From Vibrio sp. 10N (GTDB lineage: Bacteria > Pseudomonadota > Gammaproteobacteria > Enterobacterales > Vibrionaceae), in NCBI RefSeq assembly GCF_036245475.1, contig NZ_BTPM01000001.1, forward strand, positions 248,001-312,000: DNA of 64,000 nt. The letters run 5' to 3'. This document shows positions 28,079 through 38,443 of this stretch, piece by piece (position 1 is the stretch's first letter; the number at the start of each line of letters is the position of its first letter). Made by a program: the position numbers and the translations under genes. Below the pieces are notes generated by a model. That model made no database searches. It saw nothing but the letters and a program-made list of their open reading frames with translations, and had not been told where the DNA came from.

Positions 28079-29434
28079 TTACCGATGTGTATCTTCCGTT
28101 GATGGTAGATGTTTGCGTCTTACCGTTAAGGCATAAAGATAAGCGAGGACGCCGCCAATAACATTACCTAGAGCCACGCCGACAAACATTCCTTCGACGC
28201 CATACAACAGGCTACCTAATGCCGCCGCTGGCAAGGTAAAAACAAACAACCTCATCGCGCTCCACATGAAGGCCTTATTCGGCTCATGGAGGGCATTCAT
28301 GCCACTGCCCAGCATCATGATGATGCCTTGAAAGCCGTAACTAAATGGCACGACCAGCAGATAGTGCCAAAGGATATCTCGTACCGCCTGTTCTTGCGAG
28401 AACAGCGCTGAAATAGGAATGCTGAGGGGCACCATCATCACAAACACCAGCAGTTGAAATACCAGCGAAAATCGCATGCTAAGGAACAGGCCGGCAAAAC
28501 TGCGCTCTGGCTGCTTGGCACCAAAATTTTGCGACATGAATGGGGTGAGTGCAGAGCTCAAAGAAATCAGCACTAAGATAAGAATCGACTCAACACGCTG
28601 AGCTGCGCCATAGGCTGCCACGGCAGCGGTTCCGTGTACCGAGAGCATTTTCATCAGGATTGCTCCCGATATCGGCGACATAGCGGTGGAGAGCCCTGAA
28701 GGCGTTCCGATACGTAAGATGGCCATCCAGTCTTGCCAAAGCTGAGATGGTTTGAGCTGACCCAGGAGTTTTTCTCGTTTGGTAAGCACGTACAAGGAGC
28801 CTGTCAGCGCACCTAACCAAGCAATACCACTCGCAATCGCAGCACCTTGAATGCCGAGTTCTGGAAACGGACCAATACCAAAGATCAGAAGCGGGTCGAG
28901 CAAACCATTAATGAAGCCAGACAGCATCATGATCTTTGCCGGTGTTTTAGTATCTCCGGTGGCGCGGATAGCACTGTTTCCCGCCATAGGGATCACCAGT
29001 AGCGGCACGGTAAAGTACCAAATCACCATGTATTCACGAATAAGTAGAATGATCTCGTCACTGGCACCCAGTAGCTTAAATAGCGGCTCAATGGTGTATA
29101 AGCCCAAAGTTGATGCCAATATCACCAATACGACAGCAAGCAGCAAGCCATGCGTAGAGAAACGCGCCGCGTGTTGGGTACTACCTTGCCCTAACAAGCG
29201 GCCAATGTTAGTGGAGAGCCCCATACCGATGCCCATGGTGATGCAGTTGACACCAAAGGTCACCGGAAAGGTGAAACTGATGGCCGCGAGTGCCTCAGTA
29301 CCGAGCAGAGAAATAAAGAAAGTATCAACAAGGTTGAATGCCAGGATTGCGACCATACCAAAGACCATAGGCACGGTCATATTTCGAAGCACAGTGGATA
29401 TCGGCGCGGACAGCAGGCCGTGTTTGTCTTGCAT
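28079..29434 (-). CDS. MATE family efflux transporter
   Basis: 451 aa, twelve predicted membrane segments in two similar halves, no signal peptide. MATE features include the N-terminal VPMVFGMVAILAFNLVDTFF and conserved Gly/Pro positions in the first and seventh helices. These pumps export cationic drugs and dyes in exchange for sodium or protons; several Vibrio members use sodium. The substrate cannot be told from sequence. Confidence 0.9.
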   Translation of the reverse strand: MQDKHGLLSAPISTVLRNMTVPMVFGMVAILAFNLVDTFFISLLGTEALAAISFTFPVTFGVNCITMGIGMGLSTNIGRLLGQGSTQHAARFSTHGLLLAVVLVILASTLGLYTIEPLFKLLGASDEIILLIREYMVIWYFTVPLLVIPMAGNSAIRATGDTKTPAKIMMLSGFINGLLDPLLIFGIGPFPELGIQGAAIASGIAWLGALTGSLYVLTKREKLLGQLKPSQLWQDWMAILRIGTPSGLSTAMSPISGAILMKMLSVHGTAAVAAYGAAQRVESILILVLISLSSALTPFMSQNFGAKQPERSFAGLFLSMRFSLVFQLLVFVMMVPLSIPISALFSQEQAVRDILWHYLLVVPFSYGFQGIIMMLGSGMNALHEPNKAFMWSAMRLFVFTLPAAALGSLLYGVEGMFVGVALGNVIGGVLAYLYALTVRRKHLPSTEDTHR

Positions 29435-29572
29435 GGCATTCTAAGCTTGGTAAACAGGTGGCTAGAATACAGTAATTAACCAGTTGGTGCGACAACGGAC
29501 TCGTGTCGGCCTAGGTTTGGCAAACCAATCTTAAATTTCGTTATTTTTGTCACAATTTTTTGGCGTCGAACC

Positions 29573-29600
29573 CTTGGGATCGCCAAAAACGCCCCCAACA
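29573..29600 (+). promoter_or_regulatory. sigma-32-type heat-shock promoter of groES-groEL
   Basis: CTTGGG (29573-29578) and CCCCCAACA (from 29592) are 13 bases apart, close to the sigma-32 consensus CTTGAA-N13/14-CCCCAT. It lies 67 bases before the groES start. Confidence 0.65.
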
Positions 29601-29666
29601 TATTCAACACAAGGCCTTGAAGGCAACCTAATAAGCTAAATGGAAAATAATCAGGAGAATCGACCG

Positions 29667-29957
29667 ATGAATATCCGTCCTCTACACGACCGAGTTATCG
29701 TTGAGCGCCAAGAAGTTGAATCTAAATCTGCTGGTGGCATCGTTCTAACTGGTTCTGCGGCAGAAAAATCGACACGTGGTACAGTTCTGGCTGTGGGCAA
29801 AGGCCGCATCCTAGAAAACGGTTCTGTACAGCCGCTAGACGTGAAAGTGGGTGACACGGTGATCTTTGCTGAAGGCTACGGCACTAAGACAGAAAAGATC
29901 GACGGTAAAGAAGTTCTGATCATGTCTGAAAATGACATCATGGCTATCGTTGAATAA
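29667..29957 (+). CDS. groES: co-chaperonin GroES
   Basis: 96 aa. It caps the GroEL ring in the ATP-bound state. The start [14 protein letters not shown] at 29667 has CAGGAG upstream. The mobile loop is [18 protein letters not shown] (about 16-33). A heat-shock-type promoter lies upstream and groEL follows after 69 bases. Confidence 0.98.
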   Translation: MNIRPLHDRVIVERQEVESKSAGGIVLTGSAAEKSTRGTVLAVGKGRILENGSVQPLDVKVGDTVIFAEGYGTKTEKIDGKEVLIMSENDIMAIVE

Positions 29958-30023
29958 TTAAGTAGACGTTGAGTAATTTTTTACTCTAAACAAGCTATCC
30001 ACTGAATTTAGATAAGGAAATAA

Positions 30024-31664
<1,641 letters not shown>

Positions 31665-31683
31665 TCCATCAGCGGATTCTGAC

Positions 31684-31711
31684 AAAGCCGAAGGGAAACC
31701 TTCGGCTTTTT
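31684..31711 (+). terminator. rho-independent terminator of groESL
   Basis: AAAGCCGAAGG, GAAA tetraloop, CCTTCGGCTTT (31684-31709), then T residues. Confidence 0.93.
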
Positions 31712-31849
31712 TATACCTGCTTCATAATTAATCAACATTCCGTGAGAGTGTTGCAGAATATGACAAATCCCTGACAAAACATATGGTCAGCGTTAATAGC
31801 ATCATCTACACTTATCAGTTGATAACAAAAAAAGTCAGTGGAGACTATT

Positions 31850-32413
31850 ATGAAAAAGGCAGTAGCAGTACTAGCAGTGGCAGCAGCAATGGCATCACCA
31901 TTGGCGCTTGCAGAGAGCACGCCAGTGATGTTCTCATCACTAAACGGTTTCAATGCACCTGATGCAAACGCAGTCGGCGGTGTTCGTCTAGCGGTCCTTC
32001 ACGGTCAAGTGGCAGAAGTGAAGGGTGTCGACTTTTCTCTTATCGGTATGTCGGAAACTCAGCGCACAACAGGTGTGAACTTTGGTCTGTTCTTTGGTGC
32101 TTCTAAAGTAACTCAAGAAATGAAAGGTGCTTCTCTAGGTATCTTCAACTGGAACACAGGTAAAACCACGGGTGTGAACCTTGCAGCAGTGAACGTGACC
32201 AACGATGTGAAAGGTTTGAACTGGAGTGCGGTGAACTATTCTGAAGGTTACACCATGGCAGACATTGGTATTGCGAGCTTCTCAAACAAATCTAACTTCC
32301 AGCTTGGTCTATTTAACAAGACTAACACTATTGATGGTGTGCAAATTGGTCTAATCAACTGTGCTGACAACGGCTTCTTCAAGTGCTTCCCAATCATCAA
32401 CTTTGCGAAGTAA
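31850..32413 (+). CDS. secreted beta-repeat protein, VC2662-like
   Basis: 187 aa. A clear signal peptide (about 1-21, cut after LALA) is followed by 7-8 imperfect repeats of 14-18 residues of the type GVNxGLFxxxxxxxxG (for example TGVNFGLF, KGASLGIFN, TGVNLAAVN, NFQLGLFN). Alternating hydrophobic residues suggest a beta-structured periplasmic or outer-membrane protein. A similar protein follows groEL in V. cholerae (VC2662 family); its function is unknown. The start has GTGGAG upstream. Confidence 0.82.
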   Translation: MKKAVAVLAVAAAMASPLALAESTPVMFSSLNGFNAPDANAVGGVRLAVLHGQVAEVKGVDFSLIGMSETQRTTGVNFGLFFGASKVTQEMKGASLGIFNWNTGKTTGVNLAAVNVTNDVKGLNWSAVNYSEGYTMADIGIASFSNKSNFQLGLFNKTNTIDGVQIGLINCADNGFFKCFPIINFAK

Positions 32414-32445
32414 TTTGACGGCTATTTAGAGCGTTAGAATGCGAG

Positions 32446-32470
32446 AAAGCCCTGCTGAGCAGGGCTTTTT
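32446..32470 (+). terminator. terminator of the VC2662-like gene, split by the IS insertion
   Basis: AAAGCCCTGC and GCAGGGCTTT form a stem around a TGA loop, then T residues. The ISL3 element inserted in its T-tract: bases 32466-32473 are the left copy of the 8-bp target duplication. Confidence 0.9.
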
Positions 32471-32473
32471 ATT
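32466..32473. repeat. left target-site duplication of the IS element
   Basis: TTTTTATT directly abuts the left inverted repeat and is identical to 33765-33772. Eight bases is the usual ISL3 duplication length. Confidence 0.95.
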
Positions 32474-32476
32474 GGT

Positions 32477-33670
32477 TCATCGCGGCTTTCCGGGGAAGGC
32501 CGCTTTAATCTTTAGAAAGAAGTAGTCCGTGTCTCGGTAACCATAACCCATTCGCTTGATGAGTTTTATCTTGTTATTGATACCTTCCAAGGTGCAAGTA
32601 TTCAGATGGTATGAAGCTGATGCCACTATTCCGTGAAGGTAAGGTTTGAGCTTTCTAGCAAAATTAATAAGAGGTTGTATGCCACTTTCATTCACCTGCT
32701 GCCACCATACTTCCCATAAACCTTTAGCGTGCTCCTCTGAGTCACAATGCCAAAGTTCCTTGAGTTGAGCTCCAAGCAGATGAGTGATCATGAGGTCTCG
32801 GTTGATTGAGAGTATTTCATCAAGATAACTCTGTTGTTTTACGTTCAAGTTCTCTCGGTTTTTCAGAAGCACCCAACGGGAACGTTTTATCCAACGACGT
32901 GCTTTCTTGTCCGTTTTTAATTGATTTGCTTGGTCTACACGAACCCTATCCATGACCTCTCGACCGAACTTGGCTACAACATGAAACATGTCATAGACAA
33001 TACGAGCATTTGGGCAATGCGCCTGCACTTCAAGGTCAAAAGCTGTGTTCATATCCATTGCCACAACTTCAATGTTGACGGCATTGTCGCCGAGCTCTTC
33101 AAAGAATGGGCGAATGTCCTTTCGGCTTCGGCCTATGCCAATCCAAAGCACTTGGTGTGTTTGAGCATCAGCAATGACCGTCGCATATCTGTGCCCCTTG
33201 AAGATGGCGAACTCGTCCATAACAAGTTGACGCAAATCACTCCAAGGCACCGTTGGCACAACTCGCTTAAGACGTTGTTTATCAATTTCTTTAATCGTAT
33301 GCCAATGCACTCCGGTCAGCTCGGAGATATGCTTGATAGGCAATAGGGGCAGTAACTTTTCAATATAGCCCTTCAAGCGATTTGTGATTCGAGCATATGG
33401 TGCAACCCATGGTATAGCTTCCGTTTTTACGCCACAGTCAGGACAGTTTATCCGTCGAGTTTGTACCAAAAGCTCAACAGGAATATCGAACATCATTGTT
33501 TCTTTTAGCACTCGCCATTGGTAGTCATGAATAGAGTCGGATGAGCGACCGCATTGGCAGTGAGCGGTAGAGTCAGGCTTCAAGGTGATTGTAATTAAGG
33601 AGTCAGTTTTGTGGGACTTTATGACTTCAAAGCCTTCCCAGAAGGAAGATAGGAAAGTATTATTCGACAT
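32477..33670 (-). CDS. tnp: ISL3 family transposase
   Basis: 397 aa. An N-terminal zinc-binding region with Cys38, Cys40, Cys76 and Cys79 is followed by an HTH-like segment and a DDE catalytic core with probable Asp152 (VMDEFAIFKG), Asp227 (VYDMFHVV) and Glu362 (TLEGINNKIK). The family hallmark RMGYGYRDTDYFFLKI closes the domain. Translation ends inside the left terminal repeat. The leader just before the ATG contains a 12-bp inverted repeat and no good ribosome site, suggesting low expression. Confidence 0.95.
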   Translation of the reverse strand: MSNNTFLSSFWEGFEVIKSHKTDSLITITLKPDSTAHCQCGRSSDSIHDYQWRVLKETMMFDIPVELLVQTRRINCPDCGVKTEAIPWVAPYARITNRLKGYIEKLLPLLPIKHISELTGVHWHTIKEIDKQRLKRVVPTVPWSDLRQLVMDEFAIFKGHRYATVIADAQTHQVLWIGIGRSRKDIRPFFEELGDNAVNIEVVAMDMNTAFDLEVQAHCPNARIVYDMFHVVAKFGREVMDRVRVDQANQLKTDKKARRWIKRSRWVLLKNRENLNVKQQSYLDEILSINRDLMITHLLGAQLKELWHCDSEEHAKGLWEVWWQQVNESGIQPLINFARKLKPYLHGIVASASYHLNTCTLEGINNKIKLIKRMGYGYRDTDYFFLKIKAAFPGKPR

Positions 33671-33671
33671 G

Positions 33672-33732
33672 AAAACGGTAGTTTTTGGCAGGTTGTGTTT
33701 GGCGATGTAACCATACCATTAACTACCGTTTT
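33672..33732. promoter_or_regulatory. inverted repeat in the transposase leader
   Basis: AAAACGGTAGTT (33672-33683) and AACTACCGTTTT (33721-33732) are perfect 12-bp arms with a 37-base loop, lying between the right IS end and the transposase ATG. In a transcript entering from outside, the hairpin would sit directly against the start codon. Confidence 0.7.
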
Positions 33733-33764
33733 TGTTTTCAGCTCCCGCTAATCCGCGATGAACC

Positions 33765-33772
33765 TTTTTATT
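33765..33772. repeat. right target-site duplication of the IS element
   Basis: TTTTTATT, identical to 32466-32473. It contains the stop codon (33768-33770) of the mgtC-like gene. Confidence 0.95.
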
Positions 33773-34250
33773 TGCGCATTCGACTGCGGTTTTGCATGGT
33801 TTGGTGTACGCCGCGGCGCAGGCTCTTAAAACTGCTTTCTATCTTATCGACACCAAGCAGCACGGTGAGTGCTAAAACAGTCAGGATCACCGACTCTTTG
33901 TGATGCCCTAGACCTATCATCATACCGAGACCAGCCAGTACCCAGATCACGGCCGCTGACGTCACACCGTGGATCTTGCCATCTTGAGTCATCATCACCC
34001 CAGCGCCTAAAAAGCCAACCCCAGTAATGATTTGGCCGAGTACTCGTGCTTGATCCAGCGTGTTGGGGGATAGCGAGACCGCCATGGACATAAATAGGTA
34101 AGTGCCCGACACGATTAAGATCGCGGTGCGAATACCTACCGGCTTACCGCGAGTCTGGCGTTCAAGGCCAACAAGGGCGCCATTAAGGACACAAGCTCCC
34201 AAAGCTTGCCATGAGAACGGCCCCATATCGAGTAGTTGTGTCAGTTCCAC
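33768..34250 (-). CDS. MgtC/SapB family membrane protein
   Basis: 160 aa with about four to five membrane segments in the N-terminal 130 residues and the family motif NGALVGLERQTRGKPVGIRT at about 23-42, followed by GVGFLGAGVMM. MgtC proteins affect magnesium adaptation and, in pathogens, ATP synthase and survival in macrophages; the chromosomal Vibrio version has no proven role. A C-terminal basic tail is short, so it lacks the ACT-like domain of Salmonella MgtC. Its stop codon lies in the IS target duplication and is intact. Confidence 0.88.
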   Translation of the reverse strand: MELTQLLDMGPFSWQALGACVLNGALVGLERQTRGKPVGIRTAILIVSGTYLFMSMAVSLSPNTLDQARVLGQIITGVGFLGAGVMMTQDGKIHGVTSAAVIWVLAGLGMMIGLGHHKESVILTVLALTVLLGVDKIESSFKSLRRGVHQTMQNRSRMRK

Positions 34251-34327
34251 GTTGCCTCCTAAAAAGCGCAGTATCTGACTAAAAGACCGCCTGATCGAAC
34301 AAAATCATTTTATCGAGACGGAAAAAA

Positions 34328-35350
34328 TTACTCGAGGTGCAAATCTAGTGGCGTTTTACTCGCCTTGCCGCCTTCTTCTCGAGTGAGCTTAGGCACAAGA
34401 TAGCCAGACACTCGAGCGATCAACCCTTGAATAATTGCTTTAGCTTGTTCATCACTGATGTAGAAATGCGCTGCACCTTGTACCTTATCGAGCACGTGAA
34501 GGTAGTACGGCAGAATACCAGTATCAAACAGCGTGTGGCTGAGATCGACCTGAGCCTCAACGCTATCGTTGACTCCTTTGAGTAGCACGCCTTGGTTGAG
34601 AAGTGTCGTACCGCTGGCTTTAATACGCGCCATCGCCAGCTTGAGCTCATTATCTATCTCGTTAGCATGGTTGATGTGAGTGACCAGCACAGTGTTGAGA
34701 CGAGCGTTTGCTAGCATGTCACAAAGCTGTGCGGTAATGCGCGCGGGTATCACGACTGGAAGGCGAGAATGAATGCGAAGCGTTTTGAGGTGTGGGATTT
34801 GTTCAGCTCGTTCAATTAGCCAAGCAAGCTCCGCATCTTTGGCCATCAATGGATCGCCGCCAGATAAGATGAGCTCATCAATTTCTGGTTTCGACGTGAT
34901 GTAATCGAGCGCTTGCTGCCAGTTGGTTTTACCGCCTTTGTTTTCGTCGTACGGAAAATGGCGACGGAAGCAGTAGCGACAGTTCACTGCACAGCCACCT
35001 TTTACAATCATCAAAGCACGATTGCGGTATTTGTGTAGTAAACCCGGTACGGCGTTGTCTTGCTCTTCGAGAGGATCTTCTGAATAGCCATCATGGACTT
35101 CAAACTCCTGGCTTAGAGGCAGAACCTGTCTTAGCAAAGGATCGTGCGGGTTGCCTTTTTCCATGCGATCGACAAAGCTTTGAGGAACGCGCATGGGAAA
35201 CAAACGTCTTGCTTTAAGTCCGTTTTCCCAAGGGGTCGCCTCAATTTCTAACTGCTCAAGCAGTTTGTAAGGGTCTGAGATCGCATTCGATAGCTGTTTG
35301 AGCCAGTTTTGCTCAACAGAAACAAGATTTCGGGTTATGATAGGCGACAT
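34328..35350 (-). CDS. epmB: EF-P beta-lysylation protein EpmB (lysine 2,3-aminomutase)
   Basis: 340 aa from the ATG at 35350; a GTG at 35371 would add seven residues. Radical-SAM enzyme with PLP that turns alpha-lysine into (R)-beta-lysine for attachment to EF-P. The cluster motif CxxxCxxC is Cys120, Cys124, Cys127 (CAVNCRYCF), and SGGDPLMAKD binds SAM. It is divergent from its target gene efp with only 33 bases between the starts. Confidence 0.96.
   Translation of the reverse strand: MSPIITRNLVSVEQNWLKQLSNAISDPYKLLEQLEIEATPWENGLKARRLFPMRVPQSFVDRMEKGNPHDPLLRQVLPLSQEFEVHDGYSEDPLEEQDNAVPGLLHKYRNRALMIVKGGCAVNCRYCFRRHFPYDENKGGKTNWQQALDYITSKPEIDELILSGGDPLMAKDAELAWLIERAEQIPHLKTLRIHSRLPVVIPARITAQLCDMLANARLNTVLVTHINHANEIDNELKLAMARIKASGTTLLNQGVLLKGVNDSVEAQVDLSHTLFDTGILPYYLHVLDKVQGAAHFYISDEQAKAIIQGLIARVSGYLVPKLTREEGGKASKTPLDLHLE
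35313..35341 (+). promoter_or_regulatory. possible efp promoter inside epmB
   Basis: TCAACA (35313-35318), a 17-base spacer and TATGAT (35336-35341) lie 43 bases before the efp ATG and within the first codons of the divergent epmB gene. The gap between the genes is too short to hold both promoters, so at least one must overlap a coding region. Confidence 0.45.
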
Positions 35351-35383
35351 TAAATTTAACTCGAAGAACACTAAGAGGATACA

Positions 35384-35950
35384 ATGGCTACTGTTAGCAC
35401 CAATGAATTTAAAGGCGGTCTTAAACTAATGCTGGACAACGAGCCTTGCGTAATTCTAGAAAACGAATACGTGAAGCCAGGTAAAGGTCAAGCGTTCAAC
35501 CGCGTTAAAATTCGTAAGCTACTGTCTGGTAAAGTTCTAGAGAAAACCTTCAAGTCTGGCGAAACTGTTGAAGTTGCTGACGTGATGGACATCGACCTAG
35601 ACTACCTATACACAGACGGTGAATTCTACCACTTTATGAACAGCGAAACATTCGAACAAATCGCTGCAGACGTTAAAGCGGTTGGCGATAACGCGAAATG
35701 GTTGGTAGAAAACAACACTTGTATGATTACTCTTTGGAATGGTAACCCAATTACTGTGACTCCGCCTAACTTTGTTGAGCTAGAAGTAACAGAAACGGAT
35801 CCAGGTCTGAAAGGTGACACACAAGGTACTGGTGGTAAGCCTGCGACACTAACAACTGGTGCAGTGGTACGTGTACCACTATTCATCCAGATTGGTGAAG
35901 TGATCAAAGTTGATACTCGTACTGCGGAATACGTAGGTCGCGTTAAGTAA
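35384..35950 (+). CDS. efp: elongation factor P
   Basis: 188 aa, three beta-barrel domains. It rescues ribosomes stalled at polyproline. The modified lysine is Lys34 in VKPGKGQAF, the site beta-lysylated by EpmA/EpmB, and both enzyme genes are in this window. The start has AAGAGGATAC upstream. A strong hairpin ends the unit. Confidence 0.98.
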   Translation: MATVSTNEFKGGLKLMLDNEPCVILENEYVKPGKGQAFNRVKIRKLLSGKVLEKTFKSGETVEVADVMDIDLDYLYTDGEFYHFMNSETFEQIAADVKAVGDNAKWLVENNTCMITLWNGNPITVTPPNFVELEVTETDPGLKGDTQGTGGKPATLTTGAVVRVPLFIQIGEVIKVDTRTAEYVGRVK

Positions 35951-35971
35951 TCAACTTAAAATGAAGAATTT

Positions 35972-35999
35972 AAAAGGTCGCCAAATGGCGACCTTTTTT
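35972..35999. terminator. terminator between efp and the lipoprotein gene
   Basis: AAAAGGTCGCCA (35972-35983) with TGGCGACCTTTT (35986-35997), then T residues; usable from both sides. Confidence 0.92.
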
Positions 36000-36021
36000 G
36001 TATTTGATCTGGAAGCTGGAG

Positions 36022-36717
36022 CTACTCTTCAGGACGCCAGCTAAGCGCACTGGCAACCGTGCCTAGCGCGAGTGTGTCCATTTCAGTTTCTGGCAGGCCC
36101 GCTAAAGTTTGTAGCGTGATGCTGCCATTGGTTTGCGCAGCCGCGACTTCGACACTACCGCGACTAAAGCTGTATCCCAGCGGATTATCAACACTCATCA
36201 TGAGCCCCTCACCATCGTGCACGGAAGCAACGTTAAAGTGAGTGCTATCCAAGCGGATAAAACCTTGTTCTTTTTTGGCGCTCGATAAGCTGATGGCTTC
36301 TGATTTACGCTCCATCTTGTATTCGCCAACACTCTTACCAGCCTCACTGATTTGGCAAATATACGGGTCATTACCGCCAAATGAGAAACTGCCAATATCG
36401 ACGCTGGTGCCACCGCCGCTGCACACCAGCGTCCAAGTGTCGCCATTGTCATTACGTGTCACCTCAGCAACCATCTCTCCCTCTTTGGTATTGATGGTAT
36501 TAAACCAAGAGCTAGTCGAAGCGCTGCGCGAGTATTTACCGTGGTAGCGACCCGCGATATCGAAGGTGCCTTCAGGACCAAAGCCCCAAAAAGTACCATC
36601 GGTTTTAAGCAGTAATTCAGGCTGCTCTGATACCGCCAGTGACTTTTCCATTGTGACGGTAGATCCACACCCAAACAGCGCACTGGAAATCAGGAGTGCG
36701 CAAATAGACTTTTTCAT
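36022..36717 (-). CDS. putative lipoprotein of unknown function
   Basis: 231 aa. A lipoprotein signal ends in the lipobox LFGC with the lipidated Cys17. Residues +2 and +3 are Gly and Ser, so it should be sorted to the outer membrane. The mature part is rich in Ser, Gly and Thr and looks beta-structured; no domain is recognised. It diverges from the SPFH-domain gene over a 291-bp gap and could be functionally linked, but nothing proves this. Confidence 0.8.
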   Translation of the reverse strand: MKKSICALLISSALFGCGSTVTMEKSLAVSEQPELLLKTDGTFWGFGPEGTFDIAGRYHGKYSRSASTSSWFNTINTKEGEMVAEVTRNDNGDTWTLVCSGGGTSVDIGSFSFGGNDPYICQISEAGKSVGEYKMERKSEAISLSSAKKEQGFIRLDSTHFNVASVHDGEGLMMSVDNPLGYSFSRGSVEVAAAQTNGSITLQTLAGLPETEMDTLALGTVASALSWRPEE

Positions 36718-37008
36718 TGTTACATCTCTTGTTGTTATTAATTGCTGATAATTTTATCGATAGCGTGATGCTGACAATGTATGAGTGTGTCCAGATGCTC
36801 ACTGAGTCACACTGACCTTAAAGCAGTCCTTTTGGTGTCTAGTGACTCGCAAGTTTCTCATTTGTTAATTACGTCGGCTATTCCTTGTTATATAAGCGAA
36901 TTATTCGATTTTTGTAGTGATTAACATTTTGATACATTAACCAAGTTGTCAATGAGTTGCATAATCTTGAAGCCAAATTTTCGCAACGACAACAAACAGG
37001 AGAAACAC

Positions 37009-38424
37009 ATGGAAAGTCGTGGAATAGGAGAGAGTCTGAAACTAACCGAGCGCCGTAAGTGGTTGCACAGTGCGCTCAAAACAATGGTCTATACCGTGCC
37101 CATTCTGGCAGTGGGACTGACAGTGAACAGTTCGGTGTTAATGACAGATGCTGGCTACAGTTATGTCCATCAAAATAACTTAACAGGTGAATTGGATGTC
37201 TTCACTGAGCCGGGAATTCACTTTCGGATGCCTTTCCTATCGAAGATCACTAAGTACGACCAAGTCATCACGGTGTCTTTCGGTAATAGTATTGAAGAGA
37301 ATTTGTACCAGCGGCTTCAAGCGCAAGATCCGGTTCAAGTTCGATTTGCTGACACCTACATAGGGCAGATACCCGTTACGTTTCGATTCAAGCTCAGTAA
37401 CGATCCTGAAGCGATGAAGAAAATGCATCGAGAGTTTCGAAATAACAGTAACTTAATTGATGCTCTTCTGGTTAAAAATGCTCGCAACGTAACGGTCATT
37501 ACCGCAACTCAATACACGGGTGAAGAGTTCTTCCAAGGTGGCCTTAACCAGTTCAAGTCTAAGCTTGGCGATCAGTTACGTGAAGGTATTTACCTGACAG
37601 AGCGTAGACAGGTTGAAGTGGAGGAAATGGATCTGGCTCCTGTTGGGGTCGATCAATCGAATGCTAATCAGTTGCAGAGAACTAAACAGTTAGTCTGGAA
37701 AACGGTGCCTGTTGCAGACTCTACGGGTCAGCCGATACGTCAAGATAACCCATTGCAGCAATACGGTATTCAGGTGACTCAAGTGACGATTGGCGACCCG
37801 CAACCGGAAAAACAGCTTGATCAGTTACTTGCCGACAAAAAACGTTTGGTTGCCGATCGTATTCGCGCTATCCAAGAGCAAGAAACGTCAAAGGCTCAAG
37901 CCGAGACGGAGCAACTGCGTAAAGAGATCCAACGTACGCGTGAAGTTCAAGATGCGCAGCGTCAGAAAGAGTTGGCGATCATTTCGCAGCAAAAAGAAGT
38001 TGAAGTTGCTAGACAGATTGCCGAGCGGGAAATCGTAGAAGTTGAGAAAACCAAGCGTCTGGCTGAGGTAGATAAAGAGAAAGAGCTAGCCATTGCAGAG
38101 GCTAACCTAGCGATTCAAAAAGCCAATGCGTTGTCAGCAGAGTTTGAAGCCAAGGCGATTTTGGAAAAAGGTCGCGCAGAAGCTGAGGTACTGAAAGCGA
38201 AATACGCCGCATTGGGTGCCAATCACGAGGTGTACTTGGCTGAGTTGAATCGTGATGTGGCGAACTCGCTGTATAACAACTTAACTAACTTTCAGGTGCA
38301 AATGCCGCAAAACTACATCGGTGGTGGGCAAGAGCAGGGTTTGACAACCAACCTTGATGTGATTACCGGTTTTGGCGCTTTAGGGCTGATGAACCAGACC
38401 AAGCAGTTGGTGCCTGAGCAGTAA
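37009..38424 (+). CDS. SPFH/prohibitin-domain membrane protein
   Basis: 471 aa from the ATG at 37009, which has AGGAG upstream; an in-frame ATG at 36946 has none. A membrane segment at about 22-45 is followed by an SPFH/band-7 domain (about 47-250, with GELDVFTEPGIHFRMPF). A long charged coiled coil rich in Glu, Lys, Arg and Gln follows (about 275-410), then a hydrophobic tail. It is likely to form oligomeric rings at the inner membrane, as HflK/HflC do, but it is longer and separate. Function unknown. Confidence 0.85.
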   Translation: MESRGIGESLKLTERRKWLHSALKTMVYTVPILAVGLTVNSSVLMTDAGYSYVHQNNLTGELDVFTEPGIHFRMPFLSKITKYDQVITVSFGNSIEENLYQRLQAQDPVQVRFADTYIGQIPVTFRFKLSNDPEAMKKMHREFRNNSNLIDALLVKNARNVTVITATQYTGEEFFQGGLNQFKSKLGDQLREGIYLTERRQVEVEEMDLAPVGVDQSNANQLQRTKQLVWKTVPVADSTGQPIRQDNPLQQYGIQVTQVTIGDPQPEKQLDQLLADKKRLVADRIRAIQEQETSKAQAETEQLRKEIQRTREVQDAQRQKELAIISQQKEVEVARQIAEREIVEVEKTKRLAEVDKEKELAIAEANLAIQKANALSAEFEAKAILEKGRAEAEVLKAKYAALGANHEVYLAELNRDVANSLYNNLTNFQVQMPQNYIGGGQEQGLTTNLDVITGFGALGLMNQTKQLVPEQ

Positions 38425-38443
38425 ATACGAAAACAGCAAATAT

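Larger units (their letters stand above)
32474..33764 (-). mobile_element. ISL3-family insertion sequence, complete (1291 bp)
   Basis: The ends are imperfect inverted repeats: GGTTCATCGCGG starts the left end (32474-32485) and its exact complement ends the right end (33753-33764). Over 21 bases the ends match at 18. Both flanks carry the 8-bp duplication TTTTTATT. One transposase gene fills the element, and its stop codon lies inside the left repeat. The intact ends, duplication and open reading frame indicate a recent, probably active copy. Confidence 0.96.

Noticed and set aside
36946..37008. N-terminal extension of the SPFH protein
   Set aside because: The upstream ATG lacks a ribosome site, while 37009 has AGGAG at good spacing and starts the conserved part.
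37009..38424. SPFH protein as part of an anti-phage system
   Set aside because: No toxin, nuclease or other defence gene is adjacent; neighbours are a lipoprotein gene and the frd operon.
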